A DNA stretch of 64,000 nt from Streptococcus sp. 116-D4 (GTDB taxonomy: Bacteria > Bacillota > Bacilli > Lactobacillales > Streptococcaceae): NCBI RefSeq assembly GCF_009731465.1, contig NZ_AP021887.1:1110001-1174000 (forward strand). Direction: 5' to 3'. The notes under the pieces are model-generated. The model was not told the DNA's origin. It ran no database searches and saw only the letters and a list, made by a program, of their open reading frames with translations. Made by a program: the position numbers and the translations under genes. This document shows positions 13,988 through 23,289 of the stretch, piece by piece. Every line of letters begins with the position of its first letter. Within the stretch, counting starts at the first letter, position 1.

Positions 13988-15166
13988 TCATGTCTCTTTT
14001 TCGAAATGAGTTCGAACATAGCCTAGAGCTAAGAAAGATAAGGCGACAACTCCAAGTCCTATAATCAAGAAAGAATAAAGATGAACACTTGGTAGAAAGG
14101 TCATCAAACCTTTTGCAATCGGCATAAAAAGAATTGCCAGTGTAAAAATAGTACTCAATACCCTTCCCAGATAGTCTCCATCAACCTTGGTTTGTACCTG
14201 AGTAAAGAAGTGAATATTAAAAATTGTCATAAATAATTCACAAACTAGGTTTCCTGAAAAAGTAAGAAAATTAGGCAGTGGTAAGCCCATCATGAAAACT
14301 CCTACTCCTGTGAGGATCAATAAGAACAAGAGTGTATTCATACTCGATTTAAATTTATTTGCAATCAATGCTCCTATGATTGAGCCAATTGCACCCATGG
14401 TTAAGACAGTCGCATAAGCTCCGTCTACCTCATAGAGTTTATTTGAAAAAGGGAGTAGAAATTCAAAGGCCGCAAAAAAGAAATTCACACTGGAAGCCAC
14501 TAACAAGAGAAAGAAAATTTCTTTTTGATGCCTGATATAGTGCAAGCCATCTTTGATATCCGCAAAAATATCTTTCCCGGTGAAACTCTTCTGCTCTTGA
14601 ATCTTTGGTTCTTCTTTTGGAAGTAAAGCAACTAGTGCAAAAGCAATGAAAAAAGTCAGAGCATCTAGTAAGAGCGTCATATGAAGACTTGCAAATTGTA
14701 AAACAAGGAAAGAAAGCACAGGAGAACTAACACCAACAACCTGCAAAACTAGCGCCAAACGAGAGTTATAGATCACTATCTCATCTTTCTCAACAACCTC
14801 AGTTATAATAGCTTTATTGGTAGTTCGAGAAAATGCAAAGGCAACTGCCTGAACAATATTGGCAAAAATCAAAGCGCCAATCATCCAGCTGTCATTCCTT
14901 ATGAAAGAAATAGCCAGACAAAGAATCCCACAAACAAGGTCCGTCGTCATTAAAATCTTACGACGAGAAAAACGGTCTGAAATAACTCCACCAAAGGGAT
15001 TGATCAGAATGGATGTGACGAGTTCAGAAATCTGATACATTCCTAAAACTGTCTGTCCGATAGTCCCCATGGAAGCCAACCAGACACTATTTCCATAATC
15101 ATAGAGCATATTTCCTATCTTGTTTATAGCTCCACGACTAATTAACTGTACTGCGTATCGATTCAT
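13988..15166 (-). CDS. MFS transporter
   Basis: Major facilitator superfamily membrane protein of 392 residues with about 12 hydrophobic segments. The loop 2-3 signature appears as GGVISDRFSRRKILM near residue 60. The start MNRYAVQLISRG is chosen over the MRGVF extension because GAGGAG lies five bases before it. It sits directly downstream of an Rgg-type regulator and its promoter carries long inverted repeats, suggesting it is the regulator's target and exports a peptide, drug or metabolite. Substrate cannot be told from sequence. Confidence 0.85.
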   Translation of the reverse strand: MNRYAVQLISRGAINKIGNMLYDYGNSVWLASMGTIGQTVLGMYQISELVTSILINPFGGVISDRFSRRKILMTTDLVCGILCLAISFIRNDSWMIGALIFANIVQAVAFAFSRTTNKAIITEVVEKDEIVIYNSRLALVLQVVGVSSPVLSFLVLQFASLHMTLLLDALTFFIAFALVALLPKEEPKIQEQKSFTGKDIFADIKDGLHYIRHQKEIFFLLLVASSVNFFFAAFEFLLPFSNKLYEVDGAYATVLTMGAIGSIIGALIANKFKSSMNTLLFLLILTGVGVFMMGLPLPNFLTFSGNLVCELFMTIFNIHFFTQVQTKVDGDYLGRVLSTIFTLAILFMPIAKGLMTFLPSVHLYSFLIIGLGVVALSFLALGYVRTHFEKET

Positions 15167-15168
15167 AA

Positions 15169-15217
15169 AAACTCCTCTCAAATTTTGAAACTATTGTATC
15201 AAAACTTGGAGGAGTTT
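15169..15217 (-). promoter_or_regulatory. Inverted repeat around MFS promoter
   Basis: Arms of about 19 bp (AAACTCCTC-CAAGTTTTGA against AAACTCCTCTCAAATTTTGA) flank the extended -10 element TGATACAAT (15201-15193). One base inserted and one mismatch. The -35 region is poor (TGAGAA-like), so the promoter probably needs help from, or is blocked by, a bound protein. Confidence 0.6.
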
Positions 15218-15222
15218 CTCAT

Positions 15223-15242
15223 TTTTCCCATATTTGGGAAAA
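15223..15242. promoter_or_regulatory. Perfect 8+8 inverted repeat (possible Rgg site)
   Basis: TTTTCCCA-TATT-TGGGAAAA immediately after the Rgg stop codon. Its centre is about 46 bp upstream of the predicted MFS transcription start, the usual place for an activator. No U tract follows on either strand, so it is not a convincing terminator. Confidence 0.5.
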
Positions 15243-16106
15243 TTAATCTTTGACAAATTTCTCGTAGTGTTCCTGATAGTAGGCTACTTGCTCTGGAAGA
15301 CCTAGTAGGTCAAAAATATGCATGGCCTCTTTCATCTGCTTACAGCCTTCTTTACACTGTCCTTTTTGGTACAAGGAAAAGCCTTTTAGATAATGGAAAA
15401 TATTACGCTCATATAGTTTGATCCCTTTACCAATAATCTTCTCTGTATAAGTCTCAAAATAGCTTGCATTTTCAAAAGAAAGATGCTCTAAACAATGCTG
15501 GTAACAATTAAGGGCTAAAATCAAGACCAGTTTTCTATGGCGACCAATTTCTTGATAAAATTCTTCCCTCTCCATCACTTCTCTACCAAGTCGAGCAACA
15601 TAGTCCACATCATAAAAGCTATAGAGATTGCCAAAGAGGATCAACTCATACATGGTCCATTCATCTGTTTGGAAAAGATAATCTGCCACCTTATCCAACG
15701 CACTTTGCTTCATACTAAAGCTAGCATCTCTTTGACAAATCAGACCTTGTAGCAAAATCCAGTTCAGCTCAAAATAGAGGGGATTAGTTGAACTCTTAGC
15801 CTTTTCAAGTTGTTCTATTTGAAGCTTTTGAAAACCTGCAATATCATTTGAGTAGTAAAGTGGAATAATCTGAGCCATCAAGCTGACATGCTCATGATGT
15901 TGAAAATTTCTGGCCTTATCCATAAAATTTTCAATCGTCACGTGAATATTATCTAATATTTCAAAGAAACGTGAAGCAGCCAGATCAGACTCTCCCAATT
16001 CAAAGCGAGATAATTGGGAGGTCGAACAGGCCTCTCCTGCAGCTTCTTTTAGAGAGTAATTTTTACTGATTCGAAATTCACGAAAAACTTTTCCAAGATG
16101 TTCCAT
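15243..16106 (-). CDS. Rgg/MutR-family transcriptional regulator
   Basis: 287-residue cytosolic regulator: an N-terminal helix-turn-helix (about 5-60, FREFRISKNYSLKEAAGEACSTSQLSRFE) followed by an all-helical TPR-like domain typical of Rgg/GadR/MutR proteins of streptococci, which often bind short peptides. It starts one base after the stop codon of the ABC-F gene, with GGAGCAGGTG as ribosome site inside that gene's end, so the two are co-transcribed. The MFS gene follows after 76 bp of palindromic sequence. I found no short hydrophobic peptide gene next to it, so its ligand is unknown. Confidence 0.85.
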   Translation of the reverse strand: MEHLGKVFREFRISKNYSLKEAAGEACSTSQLSRFELGESDLAASRFFEILDNIHVTIENFMDKARNFQHHEHVSLMAQIIPLYYSNDIAGFQKLQIEQLEKAKSSTNPLYFELNWILLQGLICQRDASFSMKQSALDKVADYLFQTDEWTMYELILFGNLYSFYDVDYVARLGREVMEREEFYQEIGRHRKLVLILALNCYQHCLEHLSFENASYFETYTEKIIGKGIKLYERNIFHYLKGFSLYQKGQCKEGCKQMKEAMHIFDLLGLPEQVAYYQEHYEKFVKD

Positions 16107-16107
16107 C

Positions 16108-18009
16108 TTACACCTGCTCCGATAATTCTTCCCACTCTAGCATAGCTTCTTCTTGACGATGGCTGATTTTGTCCAGCTCAGCCTGTAATTCCATCAGTTC
16201 GACGGCATCGTTTGTTTCCAACATTTGTTCAGAAATGGCTTGACTTTGACTTTCTAGCTCTTCAATTTCAGCTTCTAGACTTTCGATTTGTCGCATGAGC
16301 TTACGAACTTCTTTTTGACTTTCTTTCTGAGCTTGATAGTCATTAACTAGAGAAGTTTCTTTTTCTTGGCTAACAGCTGCTGCTTCTTCCGCTTGACTAG
16401 CTACTAGCTCTGCTTTTTTATCAACATAATAGTCATAATCACCTAGATAAAGGGTTGACCCATTCTCAGATAATTCCAATACATGGGTGGCTACACGGTT
16501 GATGAAATAACGGTCGTGACTGACAAAAAGAAGAGTTCCATCAAAGTCAATCAGGGCATTTTCCAGAACTTCCTTACTATCGATGTCTAAGTGGTTGGTC
16601 GGTTCATCGAGGATCAAGATGTTGTTGTTTTCCATGGACAATTTAGCCAGAAGCAAACGAGCTTTTTCGCCCCCTGAAAGCATGCCAACTGACTTCTTAA
16701 CATCATCACCAGAGAAAAGGAAGGCACCTAGACGATTACGGATTTCCAGTTCAGGAGTCAGCTTGAAATCATTCCAGAGTTCGTCTAAGACTGTATTACT
16801 TGGTGTCAGTTTGCTCTGAGTCTGTTCATAGTAACCAACCTCAACATTAGCGCCAAAGCGCTTCTCACCCTTGATAAAAGGAATCTGGTCCATAATAGAC
16901 TTGATAAAGGTTGACTTGCCAATACCATTTGGACCAACAATAGCGACAGCATTCATCTTACGAAGGTCAAGGTTGATAGGTTCTGATAAGATTTCCCCAT
17001 CATAGCCAATAGCAGCATTCTCCACTGTCAAAACAACATTACCAGATACCCTATCAGAATGGAAGGTCATATTAGCTGACTTTTTCCCAGCTTCAGGCTT
17101 GTCCAAACGTTCCATTTTTTCCAGTTGTTTTCGGCGAGATTGAGCACGTTTAGTTGTTGAAGCTCGGACTAGATTGCGGTTGACAAAGTCTTCCAGAGCT
17201 GCGATTTCCTTCTGCTGCTTTTCGTAGTTTTTGGCTTCAGTTGCGAGCTTCTGCTCCTTCTGCTCCACAAAACTTGAGTAATTTCCTACATATCTATCTA
17301 AAGAATGTTTGGTTAAGTCAAGTGTTATGGTCGCAACCTTATCGAGGAAATAACGGTCGTGGCTGACGATAATCAAGGCACCACTGTAGTTGACCAAGTA
17401 ATTCTCTAGCCAGGCAATGGTTTCAATATCCAAGTGGTTGGTTGGCTCGTCCAAGACCAAGAGATTGGGCTTTTCAAGGAGCATTTTGGCTAGAGCTAAA
17501 CGAGTATTTTGACCACCGGAAAGCTCAGCGATTCGCATCTGCCACATGGACTCGTCAAACTTGAATCCATTTAAGATAGAGCGAATATCGGCTTCATAGG
17601 TAAATCCTCCAGCCTGACGGAAATTTTCTGATAGGCGATCATAGTCAGACATCACTTTATCCAAATCCTCACCAGTTTTTTCCCCCATTTTCAACTCCAT
17701 CTGTCGAAGTTGTCTCTCGATACGACGCAAGTCATCAAATACATGTAGCATTTCATCGTAAATAGTATTTTCAGACTCAAAACGGCTATCCTGTGCGAGA
17801 TAAGAGAGGGAAATATCTTTTTTCTTATTGATTTCACCAGTGGTTGGCTCCTCTTCTCCAACCAATATCTTGAGCAAAGTAGACTTTCCTGCACCATTTT
17901 TTCCAACGAGGGCAATGCGGTCTCTTTCATCCACTTGTAGGTTGATATTATCAAAAAGAACCTCTCCAGCAAAAGAACGTTCAATTTTATTAGCTTGTAA
18001 AATAATCAT
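16108..18009 (-). CDS. ABC-F ATPase (YdiF/Uup-like)
   Basis: Soluble protein with two ABC ATPase domains and no membrane segment, acting on ribosomes according to family. The start MIILQANKIERSFAG (18009) gives 633 residues; the longer frame to 18072 is rejected because the -10 box lies in it. First domain: Walker A GKNGAGKST near residue 37, signature LSGGQNTRLALAKML, LVLDEPTNHLDIETI. A basic linker (about 250-310) is followed by the second domain: GPNGIGKST, LSGGEKARLLLAKL, LILDEPTNHLDID. The last 100 residues are an acidic coiled coil. Which ribosomal state it acts on cannot be told. Confidence 0.92.
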   Translation of the reverse strand: MIILQANKIERSFAGEVLFDNINLQVDERDRIALVGKNGAGKSTLLKILVGEEEPTTGEINKKKDISLSYLAQDSRFESENTIYDEMLHVFDDLRRIERQLRQMELKMGEKTGEDLDKVMSDYDRLSENFRQAGGFTYEADIRSILNGFKFDESMWQMRIAELSGGQNTRLALAKMLLEKPNLLVLDEPTNHLDIETIAWLENYLVNYSGALIIVSHDRYFLDKVATITLDLTKHSLDRYVGNYSSFVEQKEQKLATEAKNYEKQQKEIAALEDFVNRNLVRASTTKRAQSRRKQLEKMERLDKPEAGKKSANMTFHSDRVSGNVVLTVENAAIGYDGEILSEPINLDLRKMNAVAIVGPNGIGKSTFIKSIMDQIPFIKGEKRFGANVEVGYYEQTQSKLTPSNTVLDELWNDFKLTPELEIRNRLGAFLFSGDDVKKSVGMLSGGEKARLLLAKLSMENNNILILDEPTNHLDIDSKEVLENALIDFDGTLLFVSHDRYFINRVATHVLELSENGSTLYLGDYDYYVDKKAELVASQAEEAAAVSQEKETSLVNDYQAQKESQKEVRKLMRQIESLEAEIEELESQSQAISEQMLETNDAVELMELQAELDKISHRQEEAMLEWEELSEQV

Positions 18010-18024
18010 ACAAACAGTATAGCA
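18007..18024 (-). promoter_or_regulatory. ABC-F extended -10 fused to start codon
   Basis: TGCTATACT (18024-18016), then six bases and the ATG at 18009. No ribosome site. Leaderless geometry. Confidence 0.65.
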
Positions 18025-18070
18025 TGTTTCCCTAAGGCATTCAAGACTTGATAAACCAGCATATGACACC

Positions 18071-18085
18071 ACTTTTCTGAAAATT
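18071..18085. promoter_or_regulatory. CodY-box-like sequence
   Basis: ACTTTTCTGAAAATT matches the CodY consensus AATTTTCWGAAAATT at 14 of 15 positions. It lies 10 bp upstream of the pgm -35 hexamer, in the divergent region shared with the ABC-F gene. Confidence 0.5.
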
Positions 18086-18095
18086 ATGCTACCGT

Positions 18096-18124
18096 TTTAC
18101 TAAAAGGCTAAAAAGTGCTATAAT
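18096..18124 (+). promoter_or_regulatory. pgm promoter
   Basis: TTTACT (18096-18101), 17 bp, TATAAT (18119-18124) with the extended TGC. A 32-base leader carries an AAAGGAG ribosome site. Confidence 0.8.
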
Positions 18125-18162
18125 GTGAACGGTTAAAACAATTTACAAAAAGGAGAATTTCA

Positions 18163-19881
18163 ATGTCTTACCAAGAAAATTACCAGAAATGGGTTGATTT
18201 TGCGGAGCTTCCTGACTACCTTCGTCAAGATTTGGAAAATATGGACGAAAAAACAAAGGAAGATGCCTTCTATACAAATCTTGAATTTGGTACTGCAGGT
18301 ATGCGTGGCTTGATTGGTGCTGGTACAAACCGTATTAACATCTACGTTGTTCGCCAAGCTACTGAAGGATTGGCTCGTTTGATTGAATCAAAAGGTGAAA
18401 ACGAAAAAGAACGTGGTGTCGCAATCGCCTACGATAGCCGTCACTTCTCACCTGAGTTTGCCTTTGAATCTGCTGCAGTTCTTGCTAAACATGGTATCAA
18501 ATCTTATGTATTTGAAAGCCTTCGTCCAACTCCAGAACTCTCATTTGCAGTTCGTCACCTCAACTGCTTCGCAGGTATCATGATTACTGCTAGCCACAAC
18601 CCTGCTCCATTTAACGGATACAAAGTTTACGGTGAAGACGGTGGACAAATGCCTCCACACGACGCGGACGCTTTGACTACTTATATCCGTGCAATCGAAA
18701 ACCCTTTTGCGGTGGAAGTTGCTGATGTCGAAGCTGAAAAAGCTTCTGGCTTGATTGAAGTTATCGGCGAAGCTGTCGATGTAGAATACCTCAAAGAAGT
18801 CAAAGATGTGAACATCAACCCAGCCTTGATTGAAGAATTCGGTAAAGACATGAAAATTGTCTATACACCACTTCATGGTACTGGTGAAATGTTAGCTCGT
18901 CGTGCTCTTGCCCAAGCAGGATTTGACTCTGTTCAAGTCGTTGAAGCGCAAGCTACTGCTGACCCAGACTTCTCAACTGTAAAATCTCCAAATCCAGAAA
19001 GCCAAGCAGCCTTTGCCCTTGCCGAAGAACTTGGTCGTCAAGTAGGCGCTGATGTGCTTGTCGCAACTGACCCTGATGCTGACCGTGTTGGTGTTGAAGT
19101 TCTTCAAAAAGATGGTAGCTACCTCAACCTTTCAGGTAACCAAATCGGTGCTATCATGGCTAAATACATCTTGGAAGCCCACAAAAACGCTGGAACTCTT
19201 CCAGAAAACGCAGCTCTTTGCAAATCTATCGTATCAACTGACTTGGTAACGAAGATTGCTGAAAGCTACGGCGCAACTATGTTCAACGTCTTGACTGGTT
19301 TCAAATTTATCGCTGAAAAAATCCAAGAATTCGAAGAAAAACACAATCACACTTACATGATGGGGTTTGAAGAAAGCTTTGGTTACTTGATTAAACCATT
19401 CGTACGTGATAAAGACGCTATCCAAGCCGTCCTTGTCGTTGCTGAACTTGCTGCCTACTACCGTTCACGTGGTTTAACACTTGCAGACGGTATCGAAGAA
19501 ATCTACAAAGAGTACGGCTACTACGCTGAAAAGACTATCTCTGTCACCCTTTCTGGTGTGGATGGTGCTGAACAAATCAAATCGATTATGGCTAAATTCC
19601 GCAACGATGCTCCAAAAGAATGGAACACAACAGCTATCACTGTCGTAGAAGACTTCAAGGCTCAAACTGCTACTGCTGCTGACGGTACTGTTACAAACTT
19701 GACAACTCCTCCAAGTGATGTGTTGAAATATACACTTGCTGACGGTTCATGGATTGCTGTTCGCCCTTCAGGTACAGAACCAAAAATCAAGTTCTACATT
19801 GCAGTTGTAGGTAAAACTAACGAAGAATCACAAGCTAAGATTGCTAATATCGAAGCAGAAATCAATGCTTTTGTAAAATAA
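18163..19881 (+). CDS. pgm: Phosphoglucomutase
   Basis: Interconverts glucose-6-phosphate and glucose-1-phosphate, linking glycolysis to glycogen, capsule and wall-glycan precursors. 572 residues of the alpha-D-phosphohexomutase family. The phosphoserine loop is ITASHNP (S144), the metal loop is TDPDADRVG near residue 304, the sugar loop GFEESFGYL near 403, and the phosphate-binding loop RPSGTEPKIKFY near the C-terminus. Codon use is strongly biased, as for a highly expressed gene. Own promoter and terminator. Confidence 0.97.
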   Translation: MSYQENYQKWVDFAELPDYLRQDLENMDEKTKEDAFYTNLEFGTAGMRGLIGAGTNRINIYVVRQATEGLARLIESKGENEKERGVAIAYDSRHFSPEFAFESAAVLAKHGIKSYVFESLRPTPELSFAVRHLNCFAGIMITASHNPAPFNGYKVYGEDGGQMPPHDADALTTYIRAIENPFAVEVADVEAEKASGLIEVIGEAVDVEYLKEVKDVNINPALIEEFGKDMKIVYTPLHGTGEMLARRALAQAGFDSVQVVEAQATADPDFSTVKSPNPESQAAFALAEELGRQVGADVLVATDPDADRVGVEVLQKDGSYLNLSGNQIGAIMAKYILEAHKNAGTLPENAALCKSIVSTDLVTKIAESYGATMFNVLTGFKFIAEKIQEFEEKHNHTYMMGFEESFGYLIKPFVRDKDAIQAVLVVAELAAYYRSRGLTLADGIEEIYKEYGYYAEKTISVTLSGVDGAEQIKSIMAKFRNDAPKEWNTTAITVVEDFKAQTATAADGTVTNLTTPPSDVLKYTLADGSWIAVRPSGTEPKIKFYIAVVGKTNEESQAKIANIEAEINAFVK

Positions 19882-19889
19882 AGTCCTAT

Positions 19890-19922
19890 AAAAGATGAGA
19901 CCAACAAATCTCATCTTTTTTT
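19890..19922 (+). terminator. Terminator after pgm
   Basis: Stem AAAGATGAGA/TCTCATCTTT with an eight-base loop followed by a run of T. Confidence 0.85.
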
Positions 19923-19992
19923 CGTATCAAATCTAAGCAATTTTAGAAACTTTATGGCATACTAGACTTATCAATGAAAGCGAGGTAATCTC

Positions 19993-20340
19993 ATGGAACA
20001 ATTTTTAGATAATATCAAAGACCTTGAAGTCACTACAGTTGCGCGTGCGCAAGAAGCTCTTGATAATAAAGAAACTGCAACCTTCTTTATCGGTCGTAAA
20101 ACTTGCCCTTACTGCCGTAAATTTGCTGGTACCTTGGCAGGTGTCGTAGCTGAAACTAAAGCTCACATCTACTTCATCAACAGTGAAGAACCAAGCCAAC
20201 TCAATGAGTTGCAAGAATTCCGCTCACGCTACGGAATCCCAACTGTACCAGGCTTTGTTCATATTGCAGATGGACAAATCAATGTTCGTTGCGACTCTTC
20301 AATGTCAGCACAAGAAATCAAAGATTTCGCTGGATTGTAA
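19993..20340 (+). CDS. Thioredoxin-like protein
   Basis: 115-residue cytosolic thioredoxin-fold protein with a CPYC redox pair (C38, C41) in FIGRKTCPYCRKFAG and the cis-proline region GIPTVPGF. Streptococcal homologues are often labelled bacteriocin transport accessory protein, but nothing here supports a bacteriocin link. Short 5' region with an extended -10 (TGGCATACT, about 19951-19960) and a GAGGTAA ribosome site; single-gene unit between two terminators. Confidence 0.85.
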   Translation: MEQFLDNIKDLEVTTVARAQEALDNKETATFFIGRKTCPYCRKFAGTLAGVVAETKAHIYFINSEEPSQLNELQEFRSRYGIPTVPGFVHIADGQINVRCDSSMSAQEIKDFAGL

Positions 20341-20344
20341 AAGA

Positions 20345-20378
20345 TATAAAAAAGAAGGCTCTCGCCTTCTTTTTTATA
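20345..20378. terminator. Bidirectional terminator, trx / vicX
   Basis: A perfect 15-bp stem (TATAAAAAAGAAGGC and complement) with TCTC loop and T runs on both strands. It lies between convergent genes and its distal arm includes the vicX stop codon. Confidence 0.88.
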
Positions 20379-21183
20379 TATCTGTCAATGGTGTTGCGGT
20401 ATCTGGTGAGGTATCGTAAATCTTAAAGTCTACTCCGACTCCTAGATCAGCCTGAGCTAGCTGATTGACCATGGTCATATGAGCCAGTTCCTTGATATTG
20501 TTCTCCTTAGACAAGTGACCAAGATAGATTTTCTTAGTGCGATTTCCTAGCGTCCGAATCATTGCTTCAGCACCATCCTCGTTAGAAAGGTGACCAAGAT
20601 CTGATAGGATTCGTTGTTTGAGTCGCCAAGCGTAAGAACCTGCTCGCAAAATCTCTACATCATGATTGGACTCGATAAGATAGCCATCTGCATTCTCGAC
20701 AATCCCTGCCATACGGTCACTAACATAACCTGTATCAGTCAGCATAACAAAACTCTTATCATCCTTCATAAAGCGATAGAACTGCGGTGCAATCGCATCA
20801 TGACTAACACCAAAACTCTCGATGTCGATATCTCCAAAGGTTTTGGTTTTACCCATTTCAAAGATATACTTTTGCGAAGAATCCACCTTGCCAAGATACT
20901 TGCTATTTTCCATAGCCTGCCAGGTCTTTTCATTGGCATACAAATCCATACCATACTTGCGAGCTAAAACACCTACTCCATGAATATGGTCAGAATGCTC
21001 ATGGGTAATCAAGATGGCATCCAACTCTTCTGGCTTGCGATTTATTTCAGCAAGTAGGCTGGTAATTTTCTTACCAGACAAGCCCGCATCCACTAAAAGC
21101 TTCTTTTTTGGGGTTTCCAAATAAAAGGAATTTCCACTGGAACCCGACGCTAAAATACTGTATTTAAAACCTGTTTCACACAT
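20374..21183 (-). CDS. vicX: VicX metallo-beta-lactamase-fold protein
   Basis: 269 residues, third gene of the vicRKX operon; YycJ/WalJ homologue. The metal-binding motif THEHSDHIHG (H61, H63, D65, H66) and further histidines/aspartates (VSHDA, LTDTGY, LGHLSKEN) identify a metallo-beta-lactamase-fold hydrolase. In other Firmicutes WalJ is linked to DNA replication/cell-wall coordination and may be a nuclease; its exact substrate is unsettled. One base separates it from vicK. Confidence 0.94.
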   Translation of the reverse strand: MCETGFKYSILASGSSGNSFYLETPKKKLLVDAGLSGKKITSLLAEINRKPEELDAILITHEHSDHIHGVGVLARKYGMDLYANEKTWQAMENSKYLGKVDSSQKYIFEMGKTKTFGDIDIESFGVSHDAIAPQFYRFMKDDKSFVMLTDTGYVSDRMAGIVENADGYLIESNHDVEILRAGSYAWRLKQRILSDLGHLSNEDGAEAMIRTLGNRTKKIYLGHLSKENNIKELAHMTMVNQLAQADLGVGVDFKIYDTSPDTATPLTDI

Positions 21184-21184
21184 T

Positions 21185-22534
21185 CTACTCTTCTATTTCG
21201 TCCTCCCAAACTTCTTCTTTCACGGCATCCTTATCATAAGGGAGCACAATGGTAAAGGTAGATCCCTTACCATATTCACTCTTGGCCCAAATAAAACCAT
21301 TGTGTTGTTTGATAATTTCTTTGGCTATAGCTAGACCTAGCCCAGTTCCACCTTGGGCACGACTTCTAGCACGATCGACTCGGTAGAAACGGTCAAAAAT
21401 CTTCGGCAAATCTTGCTTTGGAATCCCTAGACCTTGGTCGGAGATAGACAAAATCATCTGATCATCAGTCGTCTTCATCCTCACTTTGATTTTCCCACCA
21501 TCTGGTGAATACTTAATGGCATTATTAAGAATATTATCAATCACCTGTGTCATCTTGTCTGTATCAATTTCAATCCAGACGGAGGTAATCGGATAATCTC
21601 TAACCAATTCGTATTTCTTCTCTTCATCTGATCCCCTCATCTTATCAAAACGGTTGAGGATAAAGGTTATAAAGGCAGTAAAATTGATTAATTCCACATC
21701 TAGGTGACTGGTTGCATTATCAATACGTGAAAGATGAAGAAGGTCTGTCACCATTCTCATCATACGGTTGGTTTCGTTTAGAGACACCTTGATAAAATCT
21801 GGCGCGACAGGTTCTGACAAGGCACCCTCATCCAAGGCTTCAAGATAGGATTTTACGCTAGTTAGAGGAGTCCGTAATTCATGACTAACGTTGGATACAA
21901 AGAGTCTCCGTTCGCGCTCTTCCTTCTCCTGCTCCGTCGTATCATGCAAAACAGCTACCAAACCTGAGATAAATCCAGACTCACGACGAACCAAGGCAAA
22001 ACGTACACGAAGGCTCAGATATTCACCATTAGCATCCTGAGAATCAATCATAAGCTCAGGAACTTGGGTAATCAAATCACGAAGTTCATACTCATCCTCA
22101 ATCTTAAGTAATTCTAGAATACTTTTATTGAGAACCTCTTCTTTCTGAACGCCTAGCTGCTTCTTTGCCATGTCATTAATCATGGTAATCTTACCACGAC
22201 GATTGGTCGCAAGGACTCCGTCTGTCATGTATGAGAGGATACTATGCAATCGTTTACTCTCTTGCTCCAGATTTTCTTGAGTCAAGCGAATTACTTCTGA
22301 TAAATCATTGAGATTATTGGTAATATTAGTGATCTCAGAACTTCCCTGCATATCCAATACCTGAGAATAATCTCCTGCAATCAGGTCTTTAACCTTCTGA
22401 TTTAATTGTCTAAGGCGAATATTATCGCGACGGCTCTCAAGTAGAAGAAAAGTCACTAGCAAAATAAAGCCAATTAGGATGAGGATAAAGATAAAGTCAC
22501 TCGTCAAAATTGTTTGTCTAATTACTTCAATCAT
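21185..22534 (-). CDS. vicK: Sensor histidine kinase VicK (WalK)
   Basis: 449-residue membrane kinase controlling wall hydrolases with VicR. Streptococcal type: only one transmembrane helix (about 14-33) and almost no extracellular part, then HAMP (about 35-90), PAS (about 95-200), HisKA with the phosphorylated H218 in VSHELRTPL, and HATPase with N box [11 protein letters not shown] and G box [12 protein letters not shown]. The start overlaps the end of vicR by eight bases, giving tight coupling. Confidence 0.97.
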   Translation of the reverse strand: MIEVIRQTILTSDFIFILILIGFILLVTFLLLESRRDNIRLRQLNQKVKDLIAGDYSQVLDMQGSSEITNITNNLNDLSEVIRLTQENLEQESKRLHSILSYMTDGVLATNRRGKITMINDMAKKQLGVQKEEVLNKSILELLKIEDEYELRDLITQVPELMIDSQDANGEYLSLRVRFALVRRESGFISGLVAVLHDTTEQEKEERERRLFVSNVSHELRTPLTSVKSYLEALDEGALSEPVAPDFIKVSLNETNRMMRMVTDLLHLSRIDNATSHLDVELINFTAFITFILNRFDKMRGSDEEKKYELVRDYPITSVWIEIDTDKMTQVIDNILNNAIKYSPDGGKIKVRMKTTDDQMILSISDQGLGIPKQDLPKIFDRFYRVDRARSRAQGGTGLGLAIAKEIIKQHNGFIWAKSEYGKGSTFTIVLPYDKDAVKEEVWEDEIEE

Positions 22535-23234
22535 TATTTCTCATATAATATCCTACTCCACGACGAGTTAGGATGTATTCAGGTCTACTTGGTGTGTCTT
22601 CAATCTTCTCACGCAAACGTCTAATAGTTACGTCAACAGTCCGAACATCTCCAAAATAATCATAACCCCAGACAGTTTCAAGCAAGTGTTCACGCGTAAT
22701 CACTTGACCAATATGAGAAGCCAAGTGGTACAAGAGCTCAAATTCACGGTGGGTTAAGTCTAGTTCTTTACCGTATTTTTTAGCTACATAGGCATCTGGC
22801 ACAATCTCCAAGTCCCCAATTTTCAAGGGTTGGATTTTCTTTTCATCAGATTCTTGGTTATCTACAGAAACCAAGTCCGTGCGACGAAGAAGAGCTTTAA
22901 CACGCGCCTGCAGTTCACGATTTGAGAAAGGTTTTGTCACATAGTCATCTGCTCCAAGTTCCAAACCGATAACCTTGTCAAATTCGCTATCTTTAGCCGA
23001 CAGCATGATAATAGGCACACTACTTGACTTGCGAATAGTCTTAGCAACTTCTAAACCATCAATTTCTGGAAGCATCAAATCCAGAATAATAATATCTGGT
23101 TGCTCTGCTTCATATTTCTCTAACGCTTCACGACCATTAAAAGCAGTTACAACTTCGTAACCTTCCTTGGTCATATTAAACTTGATAATATCCGAGATTG
23201 GTTTTTCATCATCTACAATTAATATTTTTTTCAT
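22527..23234 (-). CDS. vicR: Response regulator VicR (WalR)
   Basis: 235-residue OmpR-family regulator, essential in pneumococcus, controlling peptidoglycan hydrolases such as PcsB. Receiver domain with acid pocket VDDEKP (D8, D9), phosphorylation site D52 in ILDLMLPE and lysine in VTKPFSN; winged-helix DNA-binding domain from about residue 135 with [14 protein letters not shown]. First gene of vicRKX, with AAAGGTGAA ribosome site. Confidence 0.97.
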   Translation of the reverse strand: MKKILIVDDEKPISDIIKFNMTKEGYEVVTAFNGREALEKYEAEQPDIIILDLMLPEIDGLEVAKTIRKSSSVPIIMLSAKDSEFDKVIGLELGADDYVTKPFSNRELQARVKALLRRTDLVSVDNQESDEKKIQPLKIGDLEIVPDAYVAKKYGKELDLTHREFELLYHLASHIGQVITREHLLETVWGYDYFGDVRTVDVTIRRLREKIEDTPSRPEYILTRRGVGYYMRNND

Positions 23235-23255
23235 TTGTTCACCTTTTTCTCTACT

Positions 23256-23264
23256 ATTATACCA
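23256..23264 (-). promoter_or_regulatory. vicRKX promoter (extended -10)
   Basis: TGGTATAAT (23264-23256) in the 55-bp gap between mutY and vicR, 22 bases before the vicR start. The -35 region would lie at the end of mutY. Confidence 0.65.
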
Positions 23265-23289
23265 AAAAAATAATAAGAAAACATAATAG

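Noticed and set aside
15223..15242. Terminator after the Rgg gene
   Set aside because: The perfect hairpin is not followed by a T run on either strand; treated as a possible operator.
18010..18072. N-terminal extension of the ABC-F protein
   Set aside because: It would include the promoter -10 and lacks a ribosome site; ABC-F proteins start at the MIILQANK-type segment.
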